Source: Candidatus Eiseniibacteriota bacterium (lineage in GTDB: Bacteria > Joyebacterota > Joyebacteria > Joyebacterales > Joyebacteraceae). From it: a stretch of DNA of 41,058 nt. Of the stretch, positions 27,839-37,264 are shown in pieces (position 1 is the first letter of the stretch; each line of letters starts with the position of its first letter). Location: NCBI GenBank assembly GCA_030600655.1, contig JAUVLP010000009.1, forward strand, positions 1 through 41,058, in the 5' to 3' direction. The notes below the pieces were generated by a model, which made no database searches, had not been told where the DNA came from, and was given only the letters and a program-made list of their open reading frames with translations. Position numbers and translations under genes: made by a program.

Positions 27839-27988
27839 GGAGAAACAGTTAGGAGCGCAGAGTGACGGGAACCGCAGCAGAACCGGCGCGGCGAGGCGAC
27901 CGTGGGATGCCACGTTTTGCGCCGGCCGCGAGGGCCAGCCGCTCAGCGGCCAACCCTCACGGCATCAATCGTACACCAGGAATGCGTA

Positions 27989-28579
27989 CTAATCCCGTAT
28001 CTGTTTCTCGGAGAGCATCCTGTCCATGCGGACCTGCGGCTCACGTGACTTCGCCAGAATCAGCTGTGGCCCGTCTGTCGGGCTCGAGAAGCTGTCCGGT
28101 CTGAGCGTATCGGAATAGTCTGCGAAAACGACAGGTTCGCTGCCGCTCGCTACGCATAGTTTGCTGGCCGATGAGATGATGGATGTGGATGTGCTTGTAC
28201 CCGCGATCTCGATGTCTCCCGGACTGCGGCCGCCGAGGCCGGGGCCGTTGCCGACCCAGAATCCGACTGCAAAGAGAACCAACGCCATCGCGACTGAAGC
28301 GAACTTCGGCACAGAACTGTGCGTGAAGAGCAATCGGCGCATCGGAGATTCGTGGTGAATGCGCTGCATGAGGCGGGCCGTGAATCGCGTCCAGTAGAAC
28401 GATGAGGGCTCCACGTACCCATCTTCATGAAGGAGTCCGAAGGTCCGCTTGAGCAGCTCCATCTCGTGGGTGCATTCAACACACTCCGCCAGATGGCGCT
28501 CGAGCTCATCCCCTTCACCGTGACCGAGGTCACCGTCCAGGTACTCGATCAACAGATCTCTGACAACGTCACATCTCAT
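27989..28579 (-). CDS. Anti-sigma factor with zinc-finger (ZAS-like) domain and one TM helix
   Basis: CDVVRDLLIEYLDGDLGHGEGDELERHLAECVECTHEMELL; TM FASVAMALVLFAVGFWVGNG; next to ECF sigma gene. Confidence 0.85.
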   Translation of the reverse strand: MRCDVVRDLLIEYLDGDLGHGEGDELERHLAECVECTHEMELLKRTFGLLHEDGYVEPSSFYWTRFTARLMQRIHHESPMRRLLFTHSSVPKFASVAMALVLFAVGFWVGNGPGLGGRSPGDIEIAGTSTSTSIISSASKLCVASGSEPVVFADYSDTLRPDSFSSPTDGPQLILAKSREPQVRMDRMLSEKQIRD

Positions 28580-28580
28580 G

Positions 28581-29162
28581 CTATCTCAGATCCTCCAGCT
28601 TCGTTCTGAGCTTCCTGATAGCGTGGAAATAGTTGGCCTTCGACGTTCCCTCGGAACAACCCACGATATCGGCGATCTCGTTATGCGTCAGGCCTTCAAA
28701 GAACTTGAGGACGAATACAGCCCTCTGCTTGTCTGGTAGTGTGCGAACAGCCGCATCGATCCTCTCGGCGATTTCGCTGCTCAGAGCCGCCCTCGCGGGA
28801 TCACTCGATGCCTTTCTGTCCGGCCTCGGCAGGTCCCCAAGCGGGAGCATATTCCTGAACTTGTCCCGCTTCAGTCTGTTGAGAGCGATATTGACGGTGA
28901 TACGGTAGAGCCACGTGTACAGGCTCGACCTGCCCTCGAATCTGCCTATGTGGCGAAAGACCTTTATGAAGGCTTCCTGCGCCACGTCCTCGGCGGTATC
29001 ATCGTCCCGGACAACACGCCAGGCAACGCGGTAGATGCGCTCCCTGTATTCGGTTACGAACTCCTCGAAGGCCCGCTCATCACCGGCCTTGAGGCGCTCA
29101 ATCAGTCTCTCCGAGCCATCATCAGGCGGCAAGTCAGCCTTCCTGGTCATCATATCTGACAC
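28581..29162 (-). CDS. ECF-family RNA polymerase sigma factor
   Basis: YRERIYRVAWRVVRDDDTAEDVAQEAFIKVFRHIGRFEGRSSLYTWLYRITVNIALNRLKR...VLKFFEGLTHNEIADIVGCSEGTSKANYFHAIRKLR. Confidence 0.93.
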   Translation of the reverse strand: MSDMMTRKADLPPDDGSERLIERLKAGDERAFEEFVTEYRERIYRVAWRVVRDDDTAEDVAQEAFIKVFRHIGRFEGRSSLYTWLYRITVNIALNRLKRDKFRNMLPLGDLPRPDRKASSDPARAALSSEIAERIDAAVRTLPDKQRAVFVLKFFEGLTHNEIADIVGCSEGTSKANYFHAIRKLRTKLEDLR

Positions 29163-29504
29163 ATGCGGTTGTCTGGTGGTTTAGCGTGCGTACGCCCGCC
29201 ACATCCCCCCTGCTCCACCCCGTGTCCCCAGGGGGCGGGTGCCGCCCACGCTATGACACCCGACCGGCAGTGTCAACCGCCGGTTCACACACTGCTCCTC
29301 CGCTCTGAACACATCCCGGCCCGAGACGTGCGGAAGCCGGGGAGATCTCATGCCCCCCCGGCTCCCACCACAGGCTTGAGCGCGGCGCTCTTGTCGTCAC
29401 TCATGATGCGCAATCGTGAACACCGACGCTCATGCCAAACCGGAATCGCCGGACGCAGCCCAAGCTGTCGGCAGACGGCCCCAGCCAGTCGCAGCACTGC
29501 CCAA

Positions 29505-31220
29505 CTACCTGTTCGGCAGATACCTTGCCTTGATCACACCCCAGGATTCTATGACGGTCGTTGTTCCCGGAGGATCATCCGGAACGCTCGTCACCGTGTC
29601 ACACCAATCCCAGAGATCCATGACCTCCATCGGTCCCACACGCGTCGCCACGCAACCGTCGATGTCGTCGAGGGTCAGCGCCCTGTTCGGATACGTGTCG
29701 CACTCGAAGGTATCGTTGAACGCGTACTTGTACTCCAAGTACCGATAGCTACCGGTCGGGAACGTGACGAGCGCCGTGTAGATGTCGTCATCGGCAACGA
29801 TATCGCCATTCGTACCGTCGTCAACGAGGACTGTGTCAGTCACCCAATCAAGCGGAGCGATTGTGCCGTGAACCGCAATGACGTCGGTCAGGACGTTGAC
29901 CGAGTCGGAAAACACCATCTGGAAGAGCACACCGACATCACACGTGATATTGTCGGATGGAGCCATATCCTCCCACCACACGGTGGCCGTCTGGCTCGCA
30001 GCGTTCGGATCGAGTGTCACATAGTGACCGAAGTCGTAGTCGCCTTCCCACGTCGCGCAGTCGGCAACATACTTGTACTTGACGAGGGTCGACTCAGCGG
30101 CAGCGCCGCAGGTATAACCCATGGAGAAGTACTCATCGACAACATACGTGGAGTCGACATCGCCGTCGGAGCTCTCCGCGCCGGCACACTGATCCCATGT
30201 GAGCGGATACGTGTCGCCCTGGATGTGAACGCTCGTCGGCACACCGTTGATGTCAATATAGAGGTGCATATTCAGTTCGAACGTGACCATGTGCAGGTAG
30301 AAACAGTCATCGTTGTTGCTCGGGCCGACCGGAGTCCCACCTTCATCCGTCACACCGGTCACGACGAACTGGTAATCGTAGCCCTCTGTGAGCGCCGGGC
30401 TCAAGGTCAGGTGGACGATGCCGCCATCGGTGGCGTCCAGAGTCGCATCCGTCACCGTGATTGCGCCGGGTCCACCCGTCACTGCATAGTTTGCCTCGGT
30501 CTCGGCGGTCGTCTGATCCATGTCATCCGAGAACTGGATAGCACAGAGGCTCGCATCGGTGCCGTCCCCGTCAATCCTCGCATCGATTACGGCCGGCGGC
30601 GCGCTCGAGACGACCTCTGTCGTGTTCGTCGCCATGTCGTAGCTGAACGTAACAGGCGTCGTGCCGTCGGATACGAAGACTATGTTGTTACCGCCCGGCG
30701 GGGTGTTCTGATCCCAGTTATTGTTCAGGACGATCTTGAAGGCGTAGCTGCCCGACGGGATAACGGACTGGAACACCCAGACACCGTCGTCGTCACCGTC
30801 GGACATAACGGTAGTCACGGTATCGGTCTGGTCCCAATCGGCGCCGCCGAGTTCACTCATGAGATCACCACAGACGATGGGTGGATTCATGTGATGAAAG
30901 ACGTACTCGTCACCCTCCTTGGTCCCCACCGTCGCGCCAAGGTTGACGTACCACGTGACGTCGTCGTCTGAGGCAAGGTTGAATATCTGGTCCGAGCCGG
31001 GGAAATCCAGGCCCCACGCGTCACCATCGACAGCCTTGTAATTGGTGGCGCCCGCAAGGACGGTCGTCGTTAACGTCCACACTCCGTTCCCCTGAAGCGT
31101 CAATTCACTGGCCGGATCGGCAAGGTCCCAACCCTGGAAGCTACCCACAATGCTCGGAGCGGCCAGCGCGACGGGCGCGGCCAGCAGGGCCACCAGAATG
31201 GCCACCGCGAATGTCCTCAT
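29505..31220 (-). CDS. Secreted multi-domain beta-sandwich protein with C-terminal CBM20-like module and WxxIKA-type C-terminus
   Basis: Signal peptide MRTFAVAILVALLAAPVALAAP; YLEYKYAFNDTFECDTYPNRALTLDD; ends TTVIESWGVIKARYLPNR. Confidence 0.75.
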   Translation of the reverse strand: MRTFAVAILVALLAAPVALAAPSIVGSFQGWDLADPASELTLQGNGVWTLTTTVLAGATNYKAVDGDAWGLDFPGSDQIFNLASDDDVTWYVNLGATVGTKEGDEYVFHHMNPPIVCGDLMSELGGADWDQTDTVTTVMSDGDDDGVWVFQSVIPSGSYAFKIVLNNNWDQNTPPGGNNIVFVSDGTTPVTFSYDMATNTTEVVSSAPPAVIDARIDGDGTDASLCAIQFSDDMDQTTAETEANYAVTGGPGAITVTDATLDATDGGIVHLTLSPALTEGYDYQFVVTGVTDEGGTPVGPSNNDDCFYLHMVTFELNMHLYIDINGVPTSVHIQGDTYPLTWDQCAGAESSDGDVDSTYVVDEYFSMGYTCGAAAESTLVKYKYVADCATWEGDYDFGHYVTLDPNAASQTATVWWEDMAPSDNITCDVGVLFQMVFSDSVNVLTDVIAVHGTIAPLDWVTDTVLVDDGTNGDIVADDDIYTALVTFPTGSYRYLEYKYAFNDTFECDTYPNRALTLDDIDGCVATRVGPMEVMDLWDWCDTVTSVPDDPPGTTTVIESWGVIKARYLPNR

Positions 31221-31323
31221 GTTCTCTCCCCTCTCTCGTGGCGAAAGGCCTTGCGCTCAATGTGCTGCAGTCTCAATGGAGTTCGCTCGTGCCCCGTTCG
31301 CCCTCCCCCATGCTCGGAAACTA

Positions 31324-31354
31324 CGGGCCCTGACGTTTGGCTCGCCAGGGCCCG
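31324..31354 (-). terminator. 9-bp stem/13-nt loop hairpin between the two CBM20-like genes; terminator-like or mRNA-processing element
   Basis: CGGGCCCTG acgtttggctcgc CAGGGCCCG perfect inverted repeat; no strong T-tract. Confidence 0.45.
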
Positions 31355-31397
31355 CGTAACACTATGCAGATTCAAACATGTGCCAGACCCTGACTAC

Positions 31398-32222
31398 CTA
31401 CCTGTAGATAGCCTTGATCGTGCTCCACGTCGACTCCTCAACCGGGCTCGAGCAGTCAGGACAGTCAGGCGTGTTCCACTCCCAACCGTCGACCGCAAGG
31501 TCCATCGTCGGCGCTGAGTCATCGATCGTGAAGCTGTGGTTGCCGGTACTTTCCCAAGTCACGCAGTCGTCCTTCTTGTACTTGTACTCGACGTAGGGGT
31601 TACCGCCCGCCGGGAAGAGAATATCCACCTGGTAAAGCTTCGGGCTCACAGCCTCACAGCTGAAAGCCATCAACACACCATCGCCCCAGTTGGTAAGCGG
31701 ATCGCCGGCGCCTGTGACACAGACATCACCAGCGGTCTCGACACCCTCCGTGAGACAGAGGTGGAACGTAACCGTCACATCCTGCGCGGTCACCGTGGTG
31801 ATCGGCAGGAAGAAGTTCGGGTCATTGCCGTACTGGTCCTGACCATAGCACTCGGCCATGTCGGTCAGATCGACGACCTTGACGAAGAACTCGACCTCGG
31901 CACAGCCGTGGCCGGCGGGGATGACACCCTGGTACTCGTCGTTGCTGCCAACGTCGCCCAAGTAGACCATTGGGACTTCGATGAAGTCGGGGTCACCCGT
32001 GCAGCGGTAGTACAGGTAGGCCTCGATGTCCGCGCCCTGACCGGCCGCGTCCGTAACGCCTTCTTTCCAGATCTGCACGTAGACTCCAATGTCCTCAGCA
32101 GACGTGTACGGTGTGCCGTTCACAGGCCAGATATTCCCACACCAGCCTACCGCACCCATCGCGGTCGAGGCGACGGCCAGAAGCATCACGCCGGCCAGAA
32201 GCATTGTCACAGACTTCCTCAT
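31398..32222 (-). CDS. Secreted CBM20-like protein
   Basis: Signal peptide MRKSVTMLLAGVMLLAVASTAMGA; VTVTFHLCLTEGVETAGDVCVTGAGDPLTNWGDG...YVEYKYKKDDCVTWESTGNHSFTIDD; ends VEESTWSTIKAIYR. Confidence 0.75.
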   Translation of the reverse strand: MRKSVTMLLAGVMLLAVASTAMGAVGWCGNIWPVNGTPYTSAEDIGVYVQIWKEGVTDAAGQGADIEAYLYYRCTGDPDFIEVPMVYLGDVGSNDEYQGVIPAGHGCAEVEFFVKVVDLTDMAECYGQDQYGNDPNFFLPITTVTAQDVTVTFHLCLTEGVETAGDVCVTGAGDPLTNWGDGVLMAFSCEAVSPKLYQVDILFPAGGNPYVEYKYKKDDCVTWESTGNHSFTIDDSAPTMDLAVDGWEWNTPDCPDCSSPVEESTWSTIKAIYR

Positions 32223-32340
32223 CCTTCCCTCCCTTTTTCGGACGCCACGACCCGAGCCACTCTTCGGCACGGAAGCGACATCTCATAGTGACACCACGGG
32301 GTCCACTCAAGACGCGAACCCACATTCCATCTACGAAGCA

Positions 32341-32369
32341 ATAATACCACAAATTGCATCACATGTCAA
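32341..32369 (-). promoter_or_regulatory. Strong sigma70-type promoter for the CBM20-like gene
   Basis: Minus strand TTGACA - 17 nt - TATTAT. Confidence 0.75.
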
Positions 32370-32501
32370 TTTCAGAACTGGCTTCCTACTTCACCACCTG
32401 CAAGCGCCATCTACTACCCTTCTGATGCTCTCACTACGCCGAGGTCACTCACTCATCTTGAGAAAAACCCACACCGCAGTAAGATCCTTCCACAGGCCAC
32501 G

Positions 32502-32540
32502 AAAAAGGGCCGGCTAGCACCAGTTTGGCGCCTGCCGGCC
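32502..32540 (-). terminator. Rho-independent terminator of the tRNA transcript
   Basis: Minus strand GGCCGGC...GCCGGCC stem followed by CTTTTTC. Confidence 0.75.
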
Positions 32541-32568
32541 TTCCTGTTACTCATCAGATCGTGAATCA

Positions 32569-32644
32569 TGGAGCTGGTGAGCGGACTCGAACCGCTGACC
32601 TACGCATTACGAGTGCGTTGCTCTACCAGCTGAGCTACACCAGC
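32569..32644 (-). tRNA. tRNA-Thr(CGT)
   Basis: GCTGGTGTAGCTCAGCTGGTAGAGCAACGCACTCGTAATGCGTAGGTCAGCGGTTCGAGTCCGCTCACCAGCTCCA folds as a cloverleaf; anticodon CGT; encoded CCA. Confidence 0.95.
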
Positions 32645-32670
32645 TCGCATTCCAGTCGATCTATCATACA

Positions 32671-32746
32671 TGGTGGCGCCCCGCAGAATTGAACTGCGGA
32701 CACACGGATTTTCAATCCGCTGCTCTACCAACTGAGCTAGGGCGCC
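32671..32746 (-). tRNA. tRNA-Phe(GAA)
   Basis: GGCGCCCTAGCTCAGTTGGTAGAGCAGCGGATTGAAAATCCGTGTGTCCGCAGTTCAATTCTGCGGGGCGCCACCA; anticodon GAA; encoded CCA. Confidence 0.96.
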
Positions 32747-32764
32747 ACAAATCCAATAGCAAGA

Positions 32765-32793
32765 ATACTAGCAACGTCCCCGGGACAAGTCAA
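32765..32793 (-). promoter_or_regulatory. Sigma70-type promoter for the tRNA pair
   Basis: Minus strand TTGACT - 17 nt - TAGTAT, about 20 nt upstream of tRNA-Phe. Confidence 0.75.
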
Positions 32794-32796
32794 GCT

Positions 32797-33789
32797 TCAT
32801 GGGACATCTATGTACCCGTCCGGGTGGGCTTCCATCCACTTCCAGGCTGCCTCGATCATATCCTCCAGCTCTGGATGCCGCGGCGTCCAACCGAGCTCGC
32901 TCTCAGCCACCGACGAGCTGGCGACGAGTCTCGCAGGGTCACCAGCTCGGCGCTCACCCATCTTTCTCGGAACGGTCAGTCCGGTCACTCTCTCTGCAGA
33001 CTCAATAACATTGAGAACGCTCCAGCCTTCACCGTTGCCCAGGTTGTAGACCCCTGAGCGTCCGGCATCGAGCGCCGCCAGCGCTGCGATGTGGGCATCG
33101 GCGAGGTCGCGCACGTCAATGTAGTCCCTGATGCATGTCCCATCAGGCGTATCGTAATCATTTCCGAACACCGTCAGTTCCGGACGCCTTCCGGCAGCGG
33201 CCTGAAGTGCGATCGGGATCAGGTGTGACTCCGGCCTGTGGTCCTCACCGTAGCGCTCCGAAGCTCCTGCTGCGTTGAAGTACCTGAGTGAGACGTGTCC
33301 AAGAGCTGTGCGTTCCGACTGCCAGGAAAGCACACGCTCGAATATGAGCTTCGTATCTCCATAGACATTGACCGGTTCAGTCCGGTTCGTCTCGCTGATG
33401 GGAATCGTCTCGGGTTCACCATACACTCCAGCGGACGAAGAGAAGACGATCTTGCGAACACCCGTGGCGTTCATTGCCTCCAGGAGGCGGATCCCGGCGA
33501 CGACGTTGTTACTGTAGTAGTCGCCCGGCCGTTCCATCGACTCGCCGACAAGACTCATGGCGGCGAAGTGGATGACGGAATCGATCTTGTTCTCCCTAAG
33601 GACCTTCTCGACAAGCCTGGTATCCCCGATGTTGCCTTTGACGAATCGGCTCCCGTAGGGAATGGCCGACTTGTGCCCCTTGGACAGATCATCGATTATG
33701 ACGACGCCATAGCCGGCTTCGAGCAGCTTCTCAACGGTTACACTCCCGATGTAACCTGCTCCTCCTGTGACAAGAATATCCGGTTTCAT
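32797..33789 (-). CDS. galE: UDP-glucose 4-epimerase
   Basis: DILVTGGAGYIGSVTVEKLLEAGYGVVIIDDLSKGHKSAI...IDSVIHFAAMSLVGESM...YGDTKLIFERVL...YFNAAGA. Confidence 0.94.
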   Translation of the reverse strand: MKPDILVTGGAGYIGSVTVEKLLEAGYGVVIIDDLSKGHKSAIPYGSRFVKGNIGDTRLVEKVLRENKIDSVIHFAAMSLVGESMERPGDYYSNNVVAGIRLLEAMNATGVRKIVFSSSAGVYGEPETIPISETNRTEPVNVYGDTKLIFERVLSWQSERTALGHVSLRYFNAAGASERYGEDHRPESHLIPIALQAAAGRRPELTVFGNDYDTPDGTCIRDYIDVRDLADAHIAALAALDAGRSGVYNLGNGEGWSVLNVIESAERVTGLTVPRKMGERRAGDPARLVASSSVAESELGWTPRHPELEDMIEAAWKWMEAHPDGYIDVP

Positions 33790-33798
33790 CCATTCTCC

Positions 33799-35451
33799 TT
33801 ATGCAGGACCGGACCGGCTCCCAGTTCGACCGCCGAAAAGACCGCGAATCTCGGGCAACCCCAGAGCCCACGCGGCCAGAAGATAGGCCACCAAACCCCC
33901 ACCCCCCGCCACAACAACTCTGACAAGCCGCCCGGACATGGTTTCTTCAGCAAAGCGCATGCCAACGGCCCTCTCGAACCCCCATACAACCACAATCAGT
34001 ACCACCCCGGCCGCGAGCGCTCGCATGGTCGGCGAGGCGATCTCGCGGAGTCCTATTCCCGCCCCACCACTGGTCATCGTTCGATTCAGGAGAACATAGA
34101 GCATGACGGCGTGCGCAGTGAATGCAATTGAACTCGCCAGCGCGAGACCGGCGTGCTTGAGCGGAGTGCGCATGAGCAAAAGATTGAGGATGACATTGAG
34201 CGCAAAAGCAATGAGCGACACTTTCACAGGCGTTTTCGTGTTGAGACGCGCAGCGAAGGCTCTCGTCAGGAGGAAAACACAGCCCATGCTCAAAAGCCCG
34301 GCCGCATACATGGCAAGTGCCGATGCCGTCATTGTCAGATCTATTTCGTCGAAAGCTCCTCTCTGGTAGACCATGCCGACTATGGGCCTCGCGAACCAGA
34401 CTGACAGGAGTGTGATCGGGGTCAGATAGATGATGTTCATCCGAAGCCCGGAAAGAAGAGTCTCCTTGAATTCACGCACTTGACCGAGCGCATGCTGTTC
34501 CGCAAGCGCAGGGGCAACTGACCTGCCGGCCGCGAGAGCGAGAACCGCGTACGGCAGGTGAACCAGGCGGAATGAATAGTAGAGCGACGAGATACTCCCG
34601 GGTACAAGAAACGAGGCAATCATCCTGTCGACGACAACGCCTACGCGCTGAACCGCAGCAGCAAGAACGACGGGACCGGCGAGACCGGACACGCGCTTGA
34701 GACCCTCGTGCGTATCCGTCTGTGATGCGGTTCCGAGACCGCTCTTCCTGTCGGTCGCAAGCAGCATCCGCACGATGGGCGCCTGGACGAGAAACTGGAG
34801 CGTAGCTCCAACGAGGACCCCGACGGCCAAACTGTAGTAGCCGATCCGACCGTGGAGAACCAGCACGGAAACCACGATACCAACGTTGAGGAGTACCGGC
34901 GCCAGGCTGTAGGCACGGTAACGCCTGAAGGCGAGCAGGATGGCGCCCATAAGAGCGGCCATCCCTATGAGCAGACCGAACGGGAACATCATCCGCGTCA
35001 TCTTCACGGTCTCATCGGCGGTGTTCCCGGTGAATCCGCTCGCAACAACCCGCACAAGCAACGGTGCGATGATAATGCCTACCAGCACGACGGCTGACAG
35101 AACGATTGCCAGACGGCGGAAGATCCCCCACGCCAGCGCCCACGCCCGGGCCTTCTCCCCCTTCGCATAGAGCCCCTTGAACAACGGCATGAAGGCGGAC
35201 TCGACCGCGGTCTCCCCAAGGATCCGGCATAGCAGATTCGGGATCGTGAACGCCGCCACGAAGATGTCCATCGACTCACCGGCACCGAAGATGGCAGCGG
35301 TCATGATCTCCCTCACGAAACCCGTGATCCGGGAGACCATCGTGCCCGCCCCGATGTGCGCGAACCCCCTGAGGGCGACGCGCCTGCTGCCGTGTGTCCT
35401 GCCCACTATCGTTCTCATCCGGTTTCTGCACCTATGCGCTGAGTGAAACAC
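33799..35451 (-). CDS. murJ: Lipid II flippase MurJ (MviN family); start may be at 35418
   Basis: GTMVSRITGFVREIMTAAIFGAGESMDIFVAAFTIPNLLCRILGETAVESAFMPLF; about 14 hydrophobic segments. Confidence 0.92.
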   Translation of the reverse strand: MFHSAHRCRNRMRTIVGRTHGSRRVALRGFAHIGAGTMVSRITGFVREIMTAAIFGAGESMDIFVAAFTIPNLLCRILGETAVESAFMPLFKGLYAKGEKARAWALAWGIFRRLAIVLSAVVLVGIIIAPLLVRVVASGFTGNTADETVKMTRMMFPFGLLIGMAALMGAILLAFRRYRAYSLAPVLLNVGIVVSVLVLHGRIGYYSLAVGVLVGATLQFLVQAPIVRMLLATDRKSGLGTASQTDTHEGLKRVSGLAGPVVLAAAVQRVGVVVDRMIASFLVPGSISSLYYSFRLVHLPYAVLALAAGRSVAPALAEQHALGQVREFKETLLSGLRMNIIYLTPITLLSVWFARPIVGMVYQRGAFDEIDLTMTASALAMYAAGLLSMGCVFLLTRAFAARLNTKTPVKVSLIAFALNVILNLLLMRTPLKHAGLALASSIAFTAHAVMLYVLLNRTMTSGGAGIGLREIASPTMRALAAGVVLIVVVWGFERAVGMRFAEETMSGRLVRVVVAGGGGLVAYLLAAWALGLPEIRGLFGGRTGSRSGPA

Positions 35452-35754
35452 TCACACCGATATGAAGCACTGGTGCCGAATGGCACTCCGTGTTGACATG
35501 CAACCTTCACATTGAACGCGGAGACTACCAGCTTCCCGCGAACAGTGTCAACCTGCCCCCTGTTTCAGGCCTGCTGGTACTGATCAGTCTGCCGCCGCTT
35601 CCTCTGCAGAGCCATGCAACCTACCTTCCCTTTGTTGACAGGTGGCATGAACTATGCACCTCAAGCAACACAACCTGAGCTATCGGGCATGGAACGGGGC
35701 AGTCGAACCCGCATCGTGCGACACAGCCGTGGACTAGCGCAAAGAGGGGGGCAA

Positions 35755-37185
35755 ATGCGCAAGCTGGCGGTCGTTGTTGCGACTACCATAGTGCTTTTTG
35801 CCGCATGTTGCACACATACTGCGTCTGCTGATACGGACTCGCAGATGTTGTCTTTCCTTGATGCCGGCTCCCTCTCGGCCGACGTGCGCATCTCGCTCGG
35901 TTTCCTCTATGGTGCGGGCTGCCGCCCCGATGGGCTCGGAAACCCTGTGAGCACCGTTCGTGGGGAGCTCGTGTCGGTCTGCGGCAACCCCGCTGGCCTC
36001 GCATTCCTGGAAGCAAACGGCATCCTTATAGACGTTCTCCCTCCCCTTGGCGCTTCGGTCTCCGACCTCGCCGATCTGAACACCGAGGCCGCGTCGATGC
36101 TGGACGATGCACTCGAGTCCGTCGCCGGCCCTGACCTTGAACTCACATACCCCGAGATCGACGCGATGGCGGGGCAGCGGGCCGGAATCGTGTCCGGAGT
36201 CTTCGCAGCGCGTATCGGTCGCGTGGTCATCGGTGGAGCCCTGGAGGAACCGCTGTCAGTCGGGTTCGACATCGCGGCTAACGCAATCGAGGCCTTCGGC
36301 GAAACGGTGAAAGGCGAAGAGGGTGGTGATGTCGACATCGCGGTCCGAGCCACTCTCGACGCTACGGCGGACCTCTCTATGAGCGTCGAGCGATCCACCA
36401 TTGCTGCCGCGATAGAGCTGACTCCAAAGATCGGCGTCGGATTCTCACTCAACAGCTACCACGCATCAGCCAATCTGACATCGATCGCTGTCGGCGACGG
36501 GATCATTGACTACGGCGGCACGGAATACGCCTTCAACGACCCCAACGATCCATGGAACAACCGCCTTGACCAGAGCGCGTCCGGCTCATTCGCGGGAACG
36601 GGCCTCGGGTGGAGCGCCGGCGCCTCCTGGCGTGCCACGAATTCGCTCACATTCGACGTCATCTACACAACCGTCCCGGACGTCGTATTGGAAGGCAGCG
36701 TCACGATCATCGAGAACATCCTTCCTGCCATCTCGGACGACGGATTCGACGCAAGTGAAGTATCGGCTTCGCAGCCAACATTCACTGAGTACAGTGAAAC
36801 TGTGGACGACGACCCAATTCACCTCCACCTCCCATCGCACATGGGAGCGGCCGTATCCATGAGAACAGGGATCGTCCTGACCACGCTCGAATACAGACAC
36901 TACGACGGCATGATCGGTTTCGCATATCAGGATCACTCCGAAGGAGTCACATTCGGAGACGGCGTCGGCCTGGAGTTCGAGATCGGCGGTCTGAGACTGG
37001 GAGGGGGTGTTATCACGGCTGAACTCCAGGGAGATTCGGCGGACAGCGATGGATCGAATGCGATCCTCATCCCATTGGCGAATATCGGGATGGGCTTTGA
37101 ACTCGGGGGGGGAATGCGCATGGATACGCTGTTCCTCGCACTTCCACTGCAAGTACTGAGGGTATCGCTCAGCTACCAGTTCTGA
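35755..37185 (+). CDS. Outer-membrane beta-barrel candidate (FadL/PorV-like)
   Basis: Signal peptide MRKLAVVVATTIVLFAACCTHTASA; SD AGAGGGGG; NPAGLAFL motif; terminal LSYQF aromatic C-terminus; track ORF begins at 35614. Confidence 0.6.
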   Translation: MRKLAVVVATTIVLFAACCTHTASADTDSQMLSFLDAGSLSADVRISLGFLYGAGCRPDGLGNPVSTVRGELVSVCGNPAGLAFLEANGILIDVLPPLGASVSDLADLNTEAASMLDDALESVAGPDLELTYPEIDAMAGQRAGIVSGVFAARIGRVVIGGALEEPLSVGFDIAANAIEAFGETVKGEEGGDVDIAVRATLDATADLSMSVERSTIAAAIELTPKIGVGFSLNSYHASANLTSIAVGDGIIDYGGTEYAFNDPNDPWNNRLDQSASGSFAGTGLGWSAGASWRATNSLTFDVIYTTVPDVVLEGSVTIIENILPAISDDGFDASEVSASQPTFTEYSETVDDDPIHLHLPSHMGAAVSMRTGIVLTTLEYRHYDGMIGFAYQDHSEGVTFGDGVGLEFEIGGLRLGGGVITAELQGDSADSDGSNAILIPLANIGMGFELGGGMRMDTLFLALPLQVLRVSLSYQF

Positions 37186-37264
37186 TACAGCGCCGGCTGC
37201 CTGTGAATGAAGCGAGTCGACGCGTCGCAGGGCAGCCACACACACGAGGACACGAGTGAACGTA

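Noticed and set aside
27920-27960. GC-rich inverted repeats (GGCCGC...GCGGCC) downstream of the anti-sigma gene
   Set aside because: Several competing short stems, no T-tract; cannot support a specific terminator.
29163-30971. 602-aa plus-strand ORF antisense to the secreted 571-aa protein
   Set aside because: Minus strand has signal peptide, domain-like sequence and a sensible C-terminus; the plus ORF is Arg/His/Val-rich antisense translation typical of GC-rich coding DNA.
35490-35660. TTGACA hexamers in the divergent murJ/barrel intergenic region
   Set aside because: No acceptable -10 hexamer at 16-18 nt on the plus strand.
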